Positions 34,733-44,277 of a stretch of DNA of 51,976 bases are shown one piece after another (positions within the stretch are counted from its first letter, which is position 1; each line of letters opens with the position of its first letter). Made by a program: the position numbers and the translations under genes. This DNA is from Bacteroidota bacterium (GTDB lineage Bacteria > Bacteroidota > Bacteroidia > Palsa-965): positions 23,201 through 75,176 of the forward strand of contig PLXK01000055.1 in assembly GCA_003151415.1 (NCBI GenBank), given 5' to 3'. The notes beneath the pieces were generated by a model. The model saw only the letters and a program-made list of their open reading frames with translations. It was not told where the DNA came from and did not search any database.

Positions 34733-35008
34733 ATGGACAAGGAAACACAGAAAATAGTTAAAAAATATGCCAAGGCACTCATTGGCGGAACCCTGAGTGT
34801 GAACGACCTTTCTGAAAAGGAATTCAGCGGGAAGTCGCTGAGTGTTGCCGAGAAAACAGCCCTGGCCAATTTTGAAAAATACAGACTCGCCAGGCTCAAT
34901 GCCGTGACGGATGATATGGCTTTCCATGATCTTTACCGTCAGTTGCAGGTCATGGCCAATCTGGCTGACTATACCGAATTTCTAAAAGAAGAGTACGCCA
35001 GATATTGA
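34733..35008 (+). CDS. Small hypothetical protein
   Basis: 91 residues, charged and predicted helical (KKYAKALIGGTLSVNDLSEK, then YRQLQVMANLADYTEFLKEE). No signal peptide, membrane segment or known domain. A TAACTTTG box lies 17 bp before the ATG and a clean terminator follows, so it is a single-gene unit. Function not recognised. Confidence 0.7.
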   Translation: MDKETQKIVKKYAKALIGGTLSVNDLSEKEFSGKSLSVAEKTALANFEKYRLARLNAVTDDMAFHDLYRQLQVMANLADYTEFLKEEYARY

Positions 35009-35041
35009 TTCTTTTCAAGTAGAGACTTCTGATAAATAAAG

Positions 35042-35066
35042 AAACCGCTTTGGGCGGTTTTTTTTA
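35042..35066 (+). terminator. Intrinsic terminator
   Basis: AAACCGC (35042-35048) pairs with GCGGTTT (35054-35060), followed by more T. It ends the small gene at 34733; the convergent aldehyde dehydrogenase gene ends 45 bp later. Confidence 0.85.
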
Positions 35067-35109
35067 TTTATCAGGGTTTCATCCCGTTCGAGTCAGGATA
35101 AAAAAAGGT

Positions 35110-36558
35110 TTAATTTTTTATCTGAATGCAAATGTTCTTGGGCTCGGTAAAGAAATGCAAGGCTTCAAAGCCCCCTTCCCGGCCAACTCCAGAGCTCTTC
35201 ACACCTCCAAAGGGAGTGCGCAGATCGCGCAGCAGCCAGCAATTTACCCAGACAATTCCCGTGTGAAGCTTTCCGGAAAGGCGGTGGGCCCGGGTCAGGT
35301 TTTCAGTCCATACCGTGGCAGACAATCCATAGGGCGTGCTGTTTGCATAAGCAAGGGCTTGCTCTTCGGTGTCAAAGGGCATAATTGTCACAACAGGTCC
35401 GAAGATTTCTTCCATATTGGTTCTGCAGTCATAAGGCAGACCTTCGATAACGGTGGGGGCGATAAAATAACCGTCTTTGTTTTCTCCCTGAAGCACGACC
35501 CGCTCTCCCCCGCAGAGAATTTTTCCGCCCTCCTCTTTTGCAAGTTCAATGCAGTTCAGAATCTTTTCCATGTGTTGTTTGGACACAATGGCGCCCATTT
35601 TTGTTTTCTCGTCGGCGGGATTGCCTACAGTCATCTTCATGGCCTTTGCAACAAAATCTGTTTTGAATTTTTCATACAGACTACGTTCAACAAGGATGCG
35701 GGAGCCGCACAGACAAATTTGCCCCTGGTTGGCAAAGGAAGAGCGCATGGTGGTAGCCAGCATGTGGTTGTAATCGCAGTCCGCGAAAATGATATTCGGG
35801 TTTTTTCCTCCCAGTTCCAGCGAAAGTTTTTTAAACATCGGAGCGGCCACCCGTGCGATCTCGGCTCCGGTTTTTGTGCCGCCGGTAAATGAAATCAAAG
35901 GGATCTCCGGATGAGCGGCAATGACGCTTCCGACTTTGTGTCCGTAACCGTGAACAATATTCAATACTCCGGGAGGAAGTCCGGCTTCGATACAGAGCTC
36001 GGAAAGCAAAAAGGCTGTCATGGGCGTTATCTCCGAAGGTTTTGCAACCACGCAATTTCCGGCGGCAAGGGCGGGTGCGATTTTCCAGGAGAAAAGATAC
36101 AGGGGCAGGTTCCATGGCGAAATGCAGCCGGCAATGCCAACGGGGTTACGCAGGGTATAATTGATGGCCGTATCTTCCATGGCATGGGCCTCGGAGGCGT
36201 AATGCAGAATGCCGGTTGCATAGAAGTGAAAATTGGCAGAGGCTCTTGGAATATCCACCGTTCTGGCCAGAGAAACGGGTTTGCCATTGTCTTTCGATTC
36301 GGCTTTTGCCAGACGGTCCAGGTTTTTGTCGATCAGGGAAGAAATCTTCAGCAGGATGGCTGCCCGGTCATCTTTGGGTGTTACAGACCAGGCTGGAAAT
36401 GCGGCTTTGGCGGCATCAACGGCCAACTGCACATCCCGTTCGTCTGAATCGGGGATAAGCGAATAGACCTTTCCCACCGAAGGGTCGTAATTGTCGATAT
36501 ATGTTTTCCCGATCGGGTCTGTGAGCTGTCCATTGATATAATTCTGAAGCTTTTGCAT
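35110..36558 (-). CDS. Aldehyde dehydrogenase (2-hydroxy/aminomuconic semialdehyde type)
   Basis: 482 residues from ATG 36558. NAD-dependent ALDH features: PWNLPLYLFSWKIAPALAAG, FTGGTKTG, the catalytic Glu in LELGGKNP and the catalytic Cys in GQICLCG. The C-terminal stretch VWVNCWLLRDLRTPFGGVKS is typical of 2-hydroxymuconic and 2-aminomuconic semialdehyde dehydrogenases, which act in catechol meta-cleavage and kynurenine/tryptophan breakdown. No partner gene of such a pathway lies nearby, so the substrate is uncertain. The promoter box ends 3 bp before the ATG; the message is probably leaderless. Confidence 0.88.
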   Translation of the reverse strand: MQKLQNYINGQLTDPIGKTYIDNYDPSVGKVYSLIPDSDERDVQLAVDAAKAAFPAWSVTPKDDRAAILLKISSLIDKNLDRLAKAESKDNGKPVSLARTVDIPRASANFHFYATGILHYASEAHAMEDTAINYTLRNPVGIAGCISPWNLPLYLFSWKIAPALAAGNCVVAKPSEITPMTAFLLSELCIEAGLPPGVLNIVHGYGHKVGSVIAAHPEIPLISFTGGTKTGAEIARVAAPMFKKLSLELGGKNPNIIFADCDYNHMLATTMRSSFANQGQICLCGSRILVERSLYEKFKTDFVAKAMKMTVGNPADEKTKMGAIVSKQHMEKILNCIELAKEEGGKILCGGERVVLQGENKDGYFIAPTVIEGLPYDCRTNMEEIFGPVVTIMPFDTEEQALAYANSTPYGLSATVWTENLTRAHRLSGKLHTGIVWVNCWLLRDLRTPFGGVKSSGVGREGGFEALHFFTEPKNICIQIKN

Positions 36559-36561
36559 AGA

Positions 36562-36569
36562 CAAATTTA
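36562..36569 (-). promoter_or_regulatory. Promoter -7 box of the aldehyde dehydrogenase gene (leaderless)
   Basis: TAAATTTG on the minus strand, three bases before the ATG at 36558. With the usual spacing, transcription would start at or next to the A of the start codon. Confidence 0.55.
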
Positions 36570-36695
36570 CGTCATTTTTCGAAGCTTGCTTAACGGGGGC
36601 CTGAATAGCCGGCCGAAGCTGTTTCAGGGAAACAGGGAACCGGGGATGAATAAAGGGGAAAAGCCGGAAAAGGCAGCAAAAAAGGAAAAATCAGA

Positions 36696-36703
36696 TACTT
36701 TTG
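36696..36703 (+). promoter_or_regulatory. Promoter -7 box of the lipoprotein gene
   Basis: TACTTTTG matches TAnnTTTG and lies 26 bp before the ATG at 36730. It supports that start over the longer open frame that begins at 36553. Confidence 0.5.
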
Positions 36704-36729
36704 TGCTGTCTTATCCGTTTATCAGGCAA

Positions 36730-37200
36730 ATGAACCCTCTCAAATTTTTCCCAATCTCTTTTTTTGTCTTTTTGTTTTTTGTGGCGCCCGGATGCAAGAA
36801 AAGCCCTCCTGCCGTTACTTACAGCAATGTGACGATGAACATTTCCCTTGTCGATTACACTTTCGGACAGTATGCCGCCGGGGCCTGGACCACAGGAACC
36901 AAGATACGGATACGCTGTGCAGGGAACCTGGTTGACAGTCTGAACTCGTTGCTTGGAGGTTTTAATGTTTCTCAAAACGTGTCCGTCATGAACGGGTGCA
37001 ATGCCCATTTTCTTTTCCTGAGTCATACATTTAAAATTCAGAACGGGTCCATCAATTCGATGGAGTTTATTGATCAGGGAGTCTCCCGTCTTTCCTGCGA
37101 TGTGACGCCCTCCACGATTTACTTCTATTCGGTGAGCGACAGCACCACGACCTTTATATCCAATGCCGGATGCCCGATGTCGGTATTTGCGGCCCGCTGA
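36730..37200 (+). CDS. Hypothetical lipoprotein
   Basis: 156 residues from ATG 36730. Lipoprotein signal peptide MNPLKFFPISFFVFLFFVAPGC with the lipidated Cys22 (lipobox VAPGC). The mature part looks beta-rich (VTMNISLVDYTFGQYAAGAW) and contains several Cys. No known domain. It diverges from the aldehyde dehydrogenase gene. Confidence 0.7.
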   Translation: MNPLKFFPISFFVFLFFVAPGCKKSPPAVTYSNVTMNISLVDYTFGQYAAGAWTTGTKIRIRCAGNLVDSLNSLLGGFNVSQNVSVMNGCNAHFLFLSHTFKIQNGSINSMEFIDQGVSRLSCDVTPSTIYFYSVSDSTTTFISNAGCPMSVFAAR

Positions 37201-37300
37201 GCGGGTTTCATCCCCTGAGGCCTTAACTGGCTTCTTCAAATACGGTCCGGCATTTATCCGGAAATTCCCCAAAAAAGAAATCCAAAGGCAGGGCCGGGTA

Positions 37301-37332
37301 TTGCATAAATTAAATAAATCGGAGTATATTTG
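37301..37332 (+). promoter_or_regulatory. Promoter of the gene at 37351
   Basis: TTG (37301-37303), 21 bp, TATATTTG (37325-37332); start predicted near 37336. Confidence 0.65.
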
Positions 37333-37350
37333 GTTTCATTCCCCGAAACC

Positions 37351-37698
37351 ATGGCTGATTCAAAAGGAAAAAAGTTGCGGCATTCAGAGTCCAGGCAAAA
37401 GAAGAATGCTGACTTCAAATTCACAGAATCAAAAAGCCATATTGTCTTTACATTGAAACAAATTGTTGAAAACAACGAACCTATCCTTTTTGTGATACAC
37501 GATTCGGATGAGGCCGACTGGCAATTCCTTTCGGGTAAACCGGTATCGCAAAAAGATCTGGTCATTGTTTCTCTCGAAAGCCTGGTCAGCACCGATGGCT
37601 CACTGAACGATCTGGCTGATCTTCCTCAGGGTTGGTATGCAACAAGAAAGTCGGCCGGCGAGCCCTGGGACCGGAAAATGATCGACCAGCAGTATTGA
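37351..37698 (+). CDS. Conserved-looking hypothetical protein
   Basis: 115 residues from ATG 37351. A basic N-terminus (KGKKLRHSESRQKKN) is followed by a compact domain: HDSDEADWQFLSG, then LESLVSTDGSLNDLADLPQG and a final WYATRKSAGEPWDRK. I have the impression of a widespread small cytosolic domain of unknown function but cannot name it. Confidence 0.7.
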   Translation: MADSKGKKLRHSESRQKKNADFKFTESKSHIVFTLKQIVENNEPILFVIHDSDEADWQFLSGKPVSQKDLVIVSLESLVSTDGSLNDLADLPQGWYATRKSAGEPWDRKMIDQQY

Positions 37699-38018
37699 AC
37701 TTCCAAAAAAGCGCATGAAAATCCGTTTTCTTTTATTCTGATCTTGTATTATGCCGAAGAGATTTTTTATTTTCATCTCTATTCGATGAGGCATATGAAT
37801 TCAGCGAAGAAAAATTTCAGGATAATATTCCTCTCCTAAAAAGGGCTCCACCGTCATATTCCTTGCGTATAACTCAATGCTCAAAGTGTTTAACGAATAA
37901 TGAATATTGCCATATTCCTGTTTCGTAATTTCGTATTAAAGTTTTTAAGTCCGGTCAGCGCAGGACGTAACGGAAGGAAGAAAATGACCGGCAATGCGAT
38001 TCAGGAACATGCACGATC
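37699..38018. other. Intergenic region before the hybrid kinase
   Basis: 320 bp without a gene. An imperfect two-part hairpin is present: TATGCC/GGCATA (37750-37755, 37790-37795) around AGAGAT/ATCTCT (37758-37763, 37775-37780). Otherwise AT-rich. Confidence 0.4.
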
Positions 38019-39752
38019 ATGATGTGGAATATAGCATTTAATACGAATTATTTTTACACGGCTATCGGACTGATAACAATCCTGGGTTTGGGGATTTTGG
38101 TTTTTGTGCTGCTGGTGGCGGCCAAAACCAGGGTGAGAAAATATTTTCTTTTGAAGAGAAACCAAAGCCGGGATGAACTGGCCAGGGTGAAGGAACTGGT
38201 CAAGGAATCGGCCAGGGCGAAAGAACGTTTTCAGGCCAATATGAGTCACGAGATGCGCACACCCATGAATGCCATTGTGGGTTTTACAGACCTGCTTCGC
38301 AAAACAGAACTCAATGAGGAGCAGCAGCAATATGCCGACGCAATTAAGGTGTCTGCCGAAAATCTGCTCATCATCACCAACGACATTTTGGATTTTTCAA
38401 AACTAACCTCTGGCAGGATCGAGTTTGAGCAGATTCCTTTCCGGCCGGTACAGGTCCTTTCCGGCCTGACTGAAATGATGCTGCCCAAGGCCACCGAAAA
38501 AAACATCAATCTGCGGATTGTTTCCGATTCGGGTCTTCCCGATTATCTGATCGGAGATCCTTCCCGCTTAAACCAGGTCTTGCAGCATCTTACCGACAAT
38601 GCCATAAAGTTTACGGAAAAAGGAGAAGTACTCATTGGCGTGACTTTGCTGCAGGAAACTGCCGATGATATGGAAATTGAATTTTACGTCCAGGATACCG
38701 GAATAGGCATACCCGAAGATCTGCAGGGTTACATTTTTGATTCCTACAATCAGGTGCACAACGATGCAAGCCGAAAATATGGCGGAACAGGATTGGGGCT
38801 GGCCATTGTCAAACAACTCATTGAATTGCAGGGTGGACGTGTATTTGTTTCGAGCAAGCCCGGAGAAGGCTCCCGCTTTAGTTTCAGGATATTTTACAAA
38901 AAGCACTCGGCTGCTTCAGAGAATGCGGGTAAAATGACAGCCGATGCAGCAAATCTGGAATCGATGAAAGATCTGAACATTCTTTTGGTGGAAGACAATG
39001 TACTGAATCAATTGCTGGCTCGGAAAGTACTCAATAACTGGGGCTGGAAAGTGGAGGTTGCCGAAAACGGTTTGGTGGCCATTCAAAAACTGGAAGAACA
39101 GGAATTTGATCTGATTTTGATGGACATTCAGCTTCCGGAAATGAACGGTTATGAAGCCGCCCGGCACATCCGCAATAAAATGCCTTATCCCAAACAGCAA
39201 ACACCCATTATTGCCATGACGGCTCACGCCTTTTCGGGTGAGAAAGAGAAATGCCTCAAAGCCGGAATGGATGATTACATCTCCAAACCTTTTAATCAGG
39301 ATATGCTTCGTTCGAAAATCGTGGCTGTTCTTTCCTCAAAAAGAAAAGACGGAAACAGTGAGCCGATGCATTACCCTGTCAAAAGCACAGACAGCAATGC
39401 AAGCCCGAAACACATTGATCTTTCCTATCTCAAACAGCTTGCCGAGGGAGACAATGAATTTGTGGCCGAAATGATTGCCCTTTTTATAGAGCAAACACCT
39501 TCAGAGATTGAAAAACTGGAAATCTACCTGCTCAAAAAAGAATGGGGCGCCCTTCACACCTTGTCCCACAAACTGAGATCTTCGGTTTCCTTTGCCGGCA
39601 TTAAAGAGCTGGAGGAATGGCTCCTGGCCATTGAGGAGTATACCGAAAAAGGAACCCATCTGGATCAGATACCGGGTCTGGTCTCCAGGGTCAGGGAAAC
39701 CTGCTTCAAAGCCATCGGTGAGTTGGAGCAGGAGCTGAAATTCTTTCTTTAA
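38019..39752 (+). CDS. Hybrid histidine kinase with receiver and Hpt domains
   Basis: 577 residues. One N-terminal membrane helix (about 14-35) and no sensor domain, a short coiled coil, HisKA with His77 in [12 protein letters not shown], HATPase_c ([29 protein letters not shown]), a receiver with Asp369 in LILMDIQLP and a C-terminal Hpt domain with His517 in LSHKLRSS. All phosphorelay residues are intact. With almost no periplasmic part, the signal probably comes from a partner or the membrane. Three receiver proteins follow on the same strand and are likely partners. Confidence 0.92.
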   Translation: MMWNIAFNTNYFYTAIGLITILGLGILVFVLLVAAKTRVRKYFLLKRNQSRDELARVKELVKESARAKERFQANMSHEMRTPMNAIVGFTDLLRKTELNEEQQQYADAIKVSAENLLIITNDILDFSKLTSGRIEFEQIPFRPVQVLSGLTEMMLPKATEKNINLRIVSDSGLPDYLIGDPSRLNQVLQHLTDNAIKFTEKGEVLIGVTLLQETADDMEIEFYVQDTGIGIPEDLQGYIFDSYNQVHNDASRKYGGTGLGLAIVKQLIELQGGRVFVSSKPGEGSRFSFRIFYKKHSAASENAGKMTADAANLESMKDLNILLVEDNVLNQLLARKVLNNWGWKVEVAENGLVAIQKLEEQEFDLILMDIQLPEMNGYEAARHIRNKMPYPKQQTPIIAMTAHAFSGEKEKCLKAGMDDYISKPFNQDMLRSKIVAVLSSKRKDGNSEPMHYPVKSTDSNASPKHIDLSYLKQLAEGDNEFVAEMIALFIEQTPSEIEKLEIYLLKKEWGALHTLSHKLRSSVSFAGIKELEEWLLAIEEYTEKGTHLDQIPGLVSRVRETCFKAIGELEQELKFFL

Positions 39753-39896
39753 ATTCCTTGGGTCTGTTCAAGATCTGCTTTTCTCTTCCTTTTTTCAACC
39801 TTGCTTTTACTTTGATCGGCGAAGCCCTGCCTGTTTCTACCGAAAGATATCATCGACACTGCTCTTCCGACGTAAAATCAACAAACGCTGAAGCAT

Positions 39897-40481
39897 ATGA
39901 AACCCATCCAAAGCATTTGTGTCTTTTTGGTAGACGATGATAAAATGTTTCAGGAATCTTTTGGTCATTACATCAGCCAGCAGACAAAAATCCCGGTTCG
40001 GATACTCACATTTGCAAACGGAGAGGACTGTGTAAATAATCTGCATCTCAAACCGGATGTTGTGGTGCTGGATTATATGCTGGGCATGGATGATGAAACA
40101 TCCATGGATGGAATCGAAACATTGCGGAAAATCCGTAAGAAAAGTCCGGAAACGGCAGTGATCATGCTCTCGGGCAGAGCCAATGTTGAAATCGTGGCCG
40201 AAGCCATGAAAGGGGGGGCTGTTGATTTTATTGAGAAAAACGAATCTGCCTTTTCGAAAGTGCAGCGTCTTATCGGCCAGGCCATCCAGTCTTTTCTTGT
40301 TCTTGGACCAACGGGCAATCATAACGACTGGATGAAAAACAATTCGGGACATGAGCAATCCAAAGCGCTTTTTTCGTATCCGAAATCACACATATTTTTT
40401 TCCCCGATTGTGTTGCCCGGTTCCGAAAACAAAAAATTCGTGCAGAGTAAAAAAAGAAAAAAAACGAGAACAAATACCTGA
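39897..40481 (+). CDS. Receiver protein with unassigned C-terminal tail
   Basis: 194 residues. The receiver occupies residues 5-130: FLVDDDKMF, phosphoacceptor Asp59 in VVLDYMLG, LSG and the Lys in FIEKNES. The remaining 60 residues have no DNA-binding or enzymatic motif and end in a basic stretch (SKKRKKTRTNT). It is a close paralogue of the next gene, probably a tandem duplicate whose tail has diverged. Confidence 0.85.
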   Translation: MKPIQSICVFLVDDDKMFQESFGHYISQQTKIPVRILTFANGEDCVNNLHLKPDVVVLDYMLGMDDETSMDGIETLRKIRKKSPETAVIMLSGRANVEIVAEAMKGGAVDFIEKNESAFSKVQRLIGQAIQSFLVLGPTGNHNDWMKNNSGHEQSKALFSYPKSHIFFSPIVLPGSENKKFVQSKKRKKTRTNT

Positions 40482-40508
40482 GCGGGCGTAAATCAATCTT
40501 GCAGAATC

Positions 40509-41024
40509 ATGCCAAATACGGAAACAATCTCGGTCTTTCTGGTGGATGACGACATCATGTTCCTGAAATCGCTGGAGCATCACCTTCAGCATAAACTCAA
40601 ACACTTTGTACAGATCAAACCTTTTCCAAGCGGGAAGGAATTCCTGAGCCACATCGACGAGAAGCCGGATATTGTTGTGCTGGACTATCTGCTTGATGGA
40701 GACGACACTTCTGTAAACGGGATTGACCTGCTTCGTAAAATAAAAGAAACGTCTCCCGAAACGGCGGTCATCATGCTCTCGGCCCAGGATCAAATGGAAG
40801 TGGCCATAGAAACAATTAAATACGGAGCATATGACTACGTTGTTAAAAATGAAAATGCTTTCCTGAAAACCCAAAACCTCATCCGCAATGCCATTACTTC
40901 CATTGCTCTCAGCAAACAAATAAAGAGTTATAACTTCTGGATCAAGGTCATTCTTTCCATTATCGGTCTGATGATTCTGGCGGCTATAATTATCGAAACA
41001 TTTTACAGAAACATTTTACATTGA
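40509..41024 (+). CDS. Receiver protein with C-terminal membrane anchor
   Basis: 171 residues. Receiver at 1-130 (FLVDDDIMF, Asp59 in VVLDYLLDGDD, MLSAQ, Lys in YVVKNENA), then a single hydrophobic helix (FWIKVILSIIGLMILAAIII) and a few residues. Receivers are normally soluble; a tail anchor would fix this one to the inner membrane near the kinase. It ends 2 bp before the next receiver gene. Confidence 0.85.
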   Translation: MPNTETISVFLVDDDIMFLKSLEHHLQHKLKHFVQIKPFPSGKEFLSHIDEKPDIVVLDYLLDGDDTSVNGIDLLRKIKETSPETAVIMLSAQDQMEVAIETIKYGAYDYVVKNENAFLKTQNLIRNAITSIALSKQIKSYNFWIKVILSIIGLMILAAIIIETFYRNILH

Positions 41025-41026
41025 AA

Positions 41027-41413
41027 ATGAAAAAAAAGGACCTGTCAGGAAGAAAAGTCATGATTGTTGATGACGACGACATGATTATCGGAGCTTTGAA
41101 ACATGATCTGATGCGGCAGGGCTATCAGGTTTTTACAGCAGGTAACGGATTGCAGGCTTTGGAGATAGCCAGAAAGGAAAAACTGGACCTGATCATTACC
41201 GATGTGTTCATGCCCGATTTCTCCGGGCTGGATCTGCTGAGCCTTCTCAAACAGTTTTACCTGTCCAACATCCCCGTTATTGTCATCTCCTCGCTGCATA
41301 AAAAGGATATTATTATGTCTTCCATCGGACTCGGGGCGGATGATTTTATTGAAAAGCCTATCGATTTTGATGAACTCAATCTCAGAATCCAGAAGCATCT
41401 GGGCGGTGATTAG
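41027..41413 (+). CDS. Single-domain response regulator (CheY-like)
   Basis: 128 residues from ATG 41027. Acid pocket DDDD (15-18), phosphoacceptor Asp59 in LIITDVFMP, and KP in FIEKPIDF. No output domain. It probably shuttles phosphate from the kinase at 38019 or acts on a protein target. It differs from the two preceding receivers in sequence style. Confidence 0.88.
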   Translation: MKKKDLSGRKVMIVDDDDMIIGALKHDLMRQGYQVFTAGNGLQALEIARKEKLDLIITDVFMPDFSGLDLLSLLKQFYLSNIPVIVISSLHKKDIIMSSIGLGADDFIEKPIDFDELNLRIQKHLGGD

Positions 41414-41808
41414 TTCAGAAAACGGTCCATTACTCTTCGGAATTCCTGCAGCACACCCGGGTTTGACAGAACCAAAATAAAAAACAAGCCATTTTCCGGA
41501 AAAGGTTTCTTCATATAGAAATGCCCGATTTTTCGAAAAAGTAAGGACGTTTATTTGAAAAAAGGCATAAAATCGGGCGGTTTTCATAGGTTCTTTTCGG
41601 AGAAATATTCCGCTTTTGTCTATAAGACAGATTTCGTCAATGAAATACCCCTAATCGTCTATGATTTTCTCCGGATCATCATCAAGATACTCTGAATCAG
41701 ACGCCTGTCATCCGAGTTTCCTTGTTTTTTTGCTAGGATTATTCCTTTCATTCGTCTATATTCGTATATAGAATTTCACACTTCTCACACATTAACAACA
41801 CACCGCAA
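41414..41808. other. Intergenic region with a 10-bp inverted repeat
   Basis: 395 bp without a gene. GCCCGATTTT (41523-41532) and AAAATCGGGC (41569-41578) form a perfect inverted repeat with a 36-base loop, followed by GGTTTT; this might end the receiver operon. The promoter of the T9SS gene should lie near 41750-41800, but no clean TAnnTTTG box was seen. Confidence 0.45.
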
Positions 41809-43734
41809 ATGAAAAAAACTACCTTGGTTGTCTTAGGATTGCTTTGTCTGCAAGCTGTCCGGGCCCAAACAACACCGAACAAAGTTTCTGATCAAACCAT
41901 TAAATATGAACGTCCCGAGGATATCCATTATCCCAACGGAGTGACATATTCTCATGCCACAAGCTTTGGCGAAACAAGACCTTTCAGGGAACTTGCAGCC
42001 GAACAGGGCCTGAAGAAAGAGACAGACATTTTTGACATGAAAGAGGCAGAAGATGCCGACAGAAAGGAAATGCGCAGACTCAAAGTATCCGCAAATCCAA
42101 ACGGTACAAAACCGGGCGAAGACCCTTCCGTTCAGGACCATCATGGTTTCAGAACATTGTCAGCCCCTGGTATCAATGTTGTCGGACAAACAGGGAGCGG
42201 TTCTCCGCTTGACCCTAACGGATCCTGCGGTCTTACGCAATATGTACAGGTGGTAAACAGTTTTTACCGCGTTTACAACAAGACCACCGGTGCGGCTCTG
42301 ATCAACTCCTTGAATCTGACCAATATCTTTGGCAGCAATTCCTTTTGTGATCCGGTTGCCTTGTATGATAAATATGCTGACCGCTGGTTCATCGGTATGC
42401 TGAGTTCTGTCAGCACCTCAGCAATGATTGCCGTATCGAAAACCAATGATGCTACGGGGGCCTATTACACCTGGACTTTTGATTACAAGTCAACAAATTC
42501 GGGAGGTATTGACTACCCCAAATGGTCTATCTGGCAGGATGGTTATTACCTGGGCATGAACCTGAGCACAGAAGAAATTTCTGTTTTCAACCGGGCACAA
42601 ATGCTTGTTGGAAATGCAGCTGCCGCTCAGATCACCTTGAAATCCCCTGTTATTCCTACAAACGGATTCTTTTGTCCGCTGCCAGCCGATGCTGATGGCG
42701 TACTACCTCCTGCAGGAACTCCCCAGTATATTTTCGCATTTGAAGATGACAACTGGTCGGGCGCATCAAAAGACCAGATTCACATCTTTAAAATGGTTAC
42801 CAACTGGACCACACCGGCCAGTTCTACTTTGGCTGAAGATGCCGCCGACGGATCTCCGCTGGCTGTGAACGCCTTCAATTCATACTGGAGCAATTATGGA
42901 ACGGAAATCACTCAAAAAGGAAGCACCCAGGGTCTGGATGCCATCCAGGGTATTTTTATGTTCCGGGCGCAGTTCCGTAAATGGACTGGCTACAATACTG
43001 TTGTTCTGAACAATGCCGTAAACATGGGATCCGGTCAGGCCGGTATTCGCTGGTACGAGCTTCGTCAGGATCAGTCAACAAGTAAATGGACAGTTTACCA
43101 ACAGGCTACTTATTCTCCCGATGCTACAGAAAATCGTTGGCTGGGAAGTATTGCCATGGATGCAAACGGAAGTATTGGAATGGCTTTTGCGGTATCAGGT
43201 CCTGGTGAGTATCCCAGTATCCGCTACACAGGCCGTTACTCGAGCGACCCCCTTGGTACATTTACATTTGCCGAGCAAACAGCCAAAGCCGGTGCAGGTT
43301 CTAAATCATCAAGTGGCGGTAACCGCTGGGGTGACTATTCAAACACGGCCATGGATCCTTCTGATGACATGACCTTCTGGCACACCAGCATGTGGTGCGG
43401 CAGCGGAGGTTCTGAGCAGACTCAGATCTTCAACTTCAAGATTCCTCAGTCAGTAGCTACAGGAATAACAGAAAATTCTGCAGCGCCTACCTATACTGTT
43501 TATCAGGATGGAGCTAGCAATCTTCTTGTAAAAGGAAGCGCCCTGTCTACAAATGATGAGATTGTTGTGGATTTGTTTGATGTTGACGGAAAACAAATTT
43601 CCGGTCAGAAAATCACTCCGGCAGCAAACCTGTTTGAGACAAACTTCAGCACAACTGGTCTTGCCAAAGGAACATACCTTGTGAGAATCGGAAATGTCAA
43701 TTTCCAGAAAGTCATTAAAGTTTCTCTGAACTAA
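41809..43734 (+). CDS. Secreted protein with T9SS type A sorting domain
   Basis: 641 residues. Signal peptide ends about residue 20 (MKKTTLVVLGLLCLQAVRAQ). The body (about 100-550) is rich in Trp, Tyr and Gly (YPKWSIWQDGYYLGMNLST, ENRWLGSIAMDANGSIGMAF) and resembles a beta-propeller-like exported domain, but I cannot assign a function. Residues about 565-641 are the T9SS C-terminal domain (VYQDGASNLLVKG, VDLFDVDGKQI, GLAKGTYLVRIG), so the protein should pass to the cell surface or medium. A strong terminator follows. Confidence 0.88.
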   Translation: MKKTTLVVLGLLCLQAVRAQTTPNKVSDQTIKYERPEDIHYPNGVTYSHATSFGETRPFRELAAEQGLKKETDIFDMKEAEDADRKEMRRLKVSANPNGTKPGEDPSVQDHHGFRTLSAPGINVVGQTGSGSPLDPNGSCGLTQYVQVVNSFYRVYNKTTGAALINSLNLTNIFGSNSFCDPVALYDKYADRWFIGMLSSVSTSAMIAVSKTNDATGAYYTWTFDYKSTNSGGIDYPKWSIWQDGYYLGMNLSTEEISVFNRAQMLVGNAAAAQITLKSPVIPTNGFFCPLPADADGVLPPAGTPQYIFAFEDDNWSGASKDQIHIFKMVTNWTTPASSTLAEDAADGSPLAVNAFNSYWSNYGTEITQKGSTQGLDAIQGIFMFRAQFRKWTGYNTVVLNNAVNMGSGQAGIRWYELRQDQSTSKWTVYQQATYSPDATENRWLGSIAMDANGSIGMAFAVSGPGEYPSIRYTGRYSSDPLGTFTFAEQTAKAGAGSKSSSGGNRWGDYSNTAMDPSDDMTFWHTSMWCGSGGSEQTQIFNFKIPQSVATGITENSAAPTYTVYQDGASNLLVKGSALSTNDEIVVDLFDVDGKQISGQKITPAANLFETNFSTTGLAKGTYLVRIGNVNFQKVIKVSLN

Positions 43735-43757
43735 AAGAGAGTCCACCTCTTTTCTTT

Positions 43758-43798
43758 AAGAACACGTCCTGCTGAAAAGCAGGACGTGTTCTTGTTTT
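43758..43798 (+). terminator. Strong intrinsic terminator
   Basis: AAGAACACGTCCTGCT (43758-43773) pairs with AGCAGGACGTGTTCTT (43778-43793), 16 perfect base pairs with a GAAA loop, followed by GTTTT. Confidence 0.92.
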
Positions 43799-43805
43799 AT
43801 GCAGC

Positions 43806-43834
43806 TTGTTTGTGCTGTAGCTTTCATACCTTTG
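43806..43834 (+). promoter_or_regulatory. Promoter of the lipoprotein gene at 43840
   Basis: TTG (43806-43808), 18 bp, TACCTTTG (43827-43834). Transcription would start about 2 bases before the ATG at 43840, nearly leaderless. Confidence 0.6.
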
Positions 43835-43839
43835 CTTCC

Positions 43840-44208
43840 ATGAAAAACAAAACGCTGAAATCACCTGCTCTTTTGCTTTGCCTGCTTTTACCGGTTGCCT
43901 TTGCCTGTAAATCAAAAAAAGCGGATGCAGGCATCTCCAATCCGGCGCCTGTTGCCGTCGTTGAAACCGGGAAAGCCCTGACGACCGGAAAGATTACGCA
44001 TGAATTTGCATCAACAGGCTGCGGAGCGGTTATCGTTGTTTCCAACCCGGGTGCCGATCCCATGATCCTGATTCCTTATCCCAAACTGACAGACTTCGAT
44101 GTGGATGGAAAAGAAATCAAATTTCATTACCAGCCTTTGAAAATAAAAAATCCGGATGGCTGTACCAAAGGGTTTCCGGCCCGGCTGAGCGATGTGGCCT
44201 GGAAATAA
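43840..44208 (+). CDS. Hypothetical lipoprotein
   Basis: 122 residues from ATG 43840. Lipoprotein signal peptide with lipobox VAFAC (Cys23), a short linker (KSKKADAG) and a compact domain with two Cys (STGCGAVIVV and NPDGCTKGFP) that could form a disulfide. Function unknown. A longer open frame to 43786 crosses the promoter and is rejected. Confidence 0.72.
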   Translation: MKNKTLKSPALLLCLLLPVAFACKSKKADAGISNPAPVAVVETGKALTTGKITHEFASTGCGAVIVVSNPGADPMILIPYPKLTDFDVDGKEIKFHYQPLKIKNPDGCTKGFPARLSDVAWK

Positions 44209-44264
44209 TATGCTCGTAGACCATCCTTCTTTTCTCAAGGAACCCCGTTCGTTTCTTTTCTCAG

Positions 44265-44272
44265 TAAATTTG
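44265..44272 (+). promoter_or_regulatory. Promoter -7 box of the flavoprotein gene
   Basis: TAAATTTG, 5 bp before the ATG at 44278; a leaderless or near-leaderless transcript is expected. Confidence 0.5.
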
Positions 44273-44277
44273 CCGGA

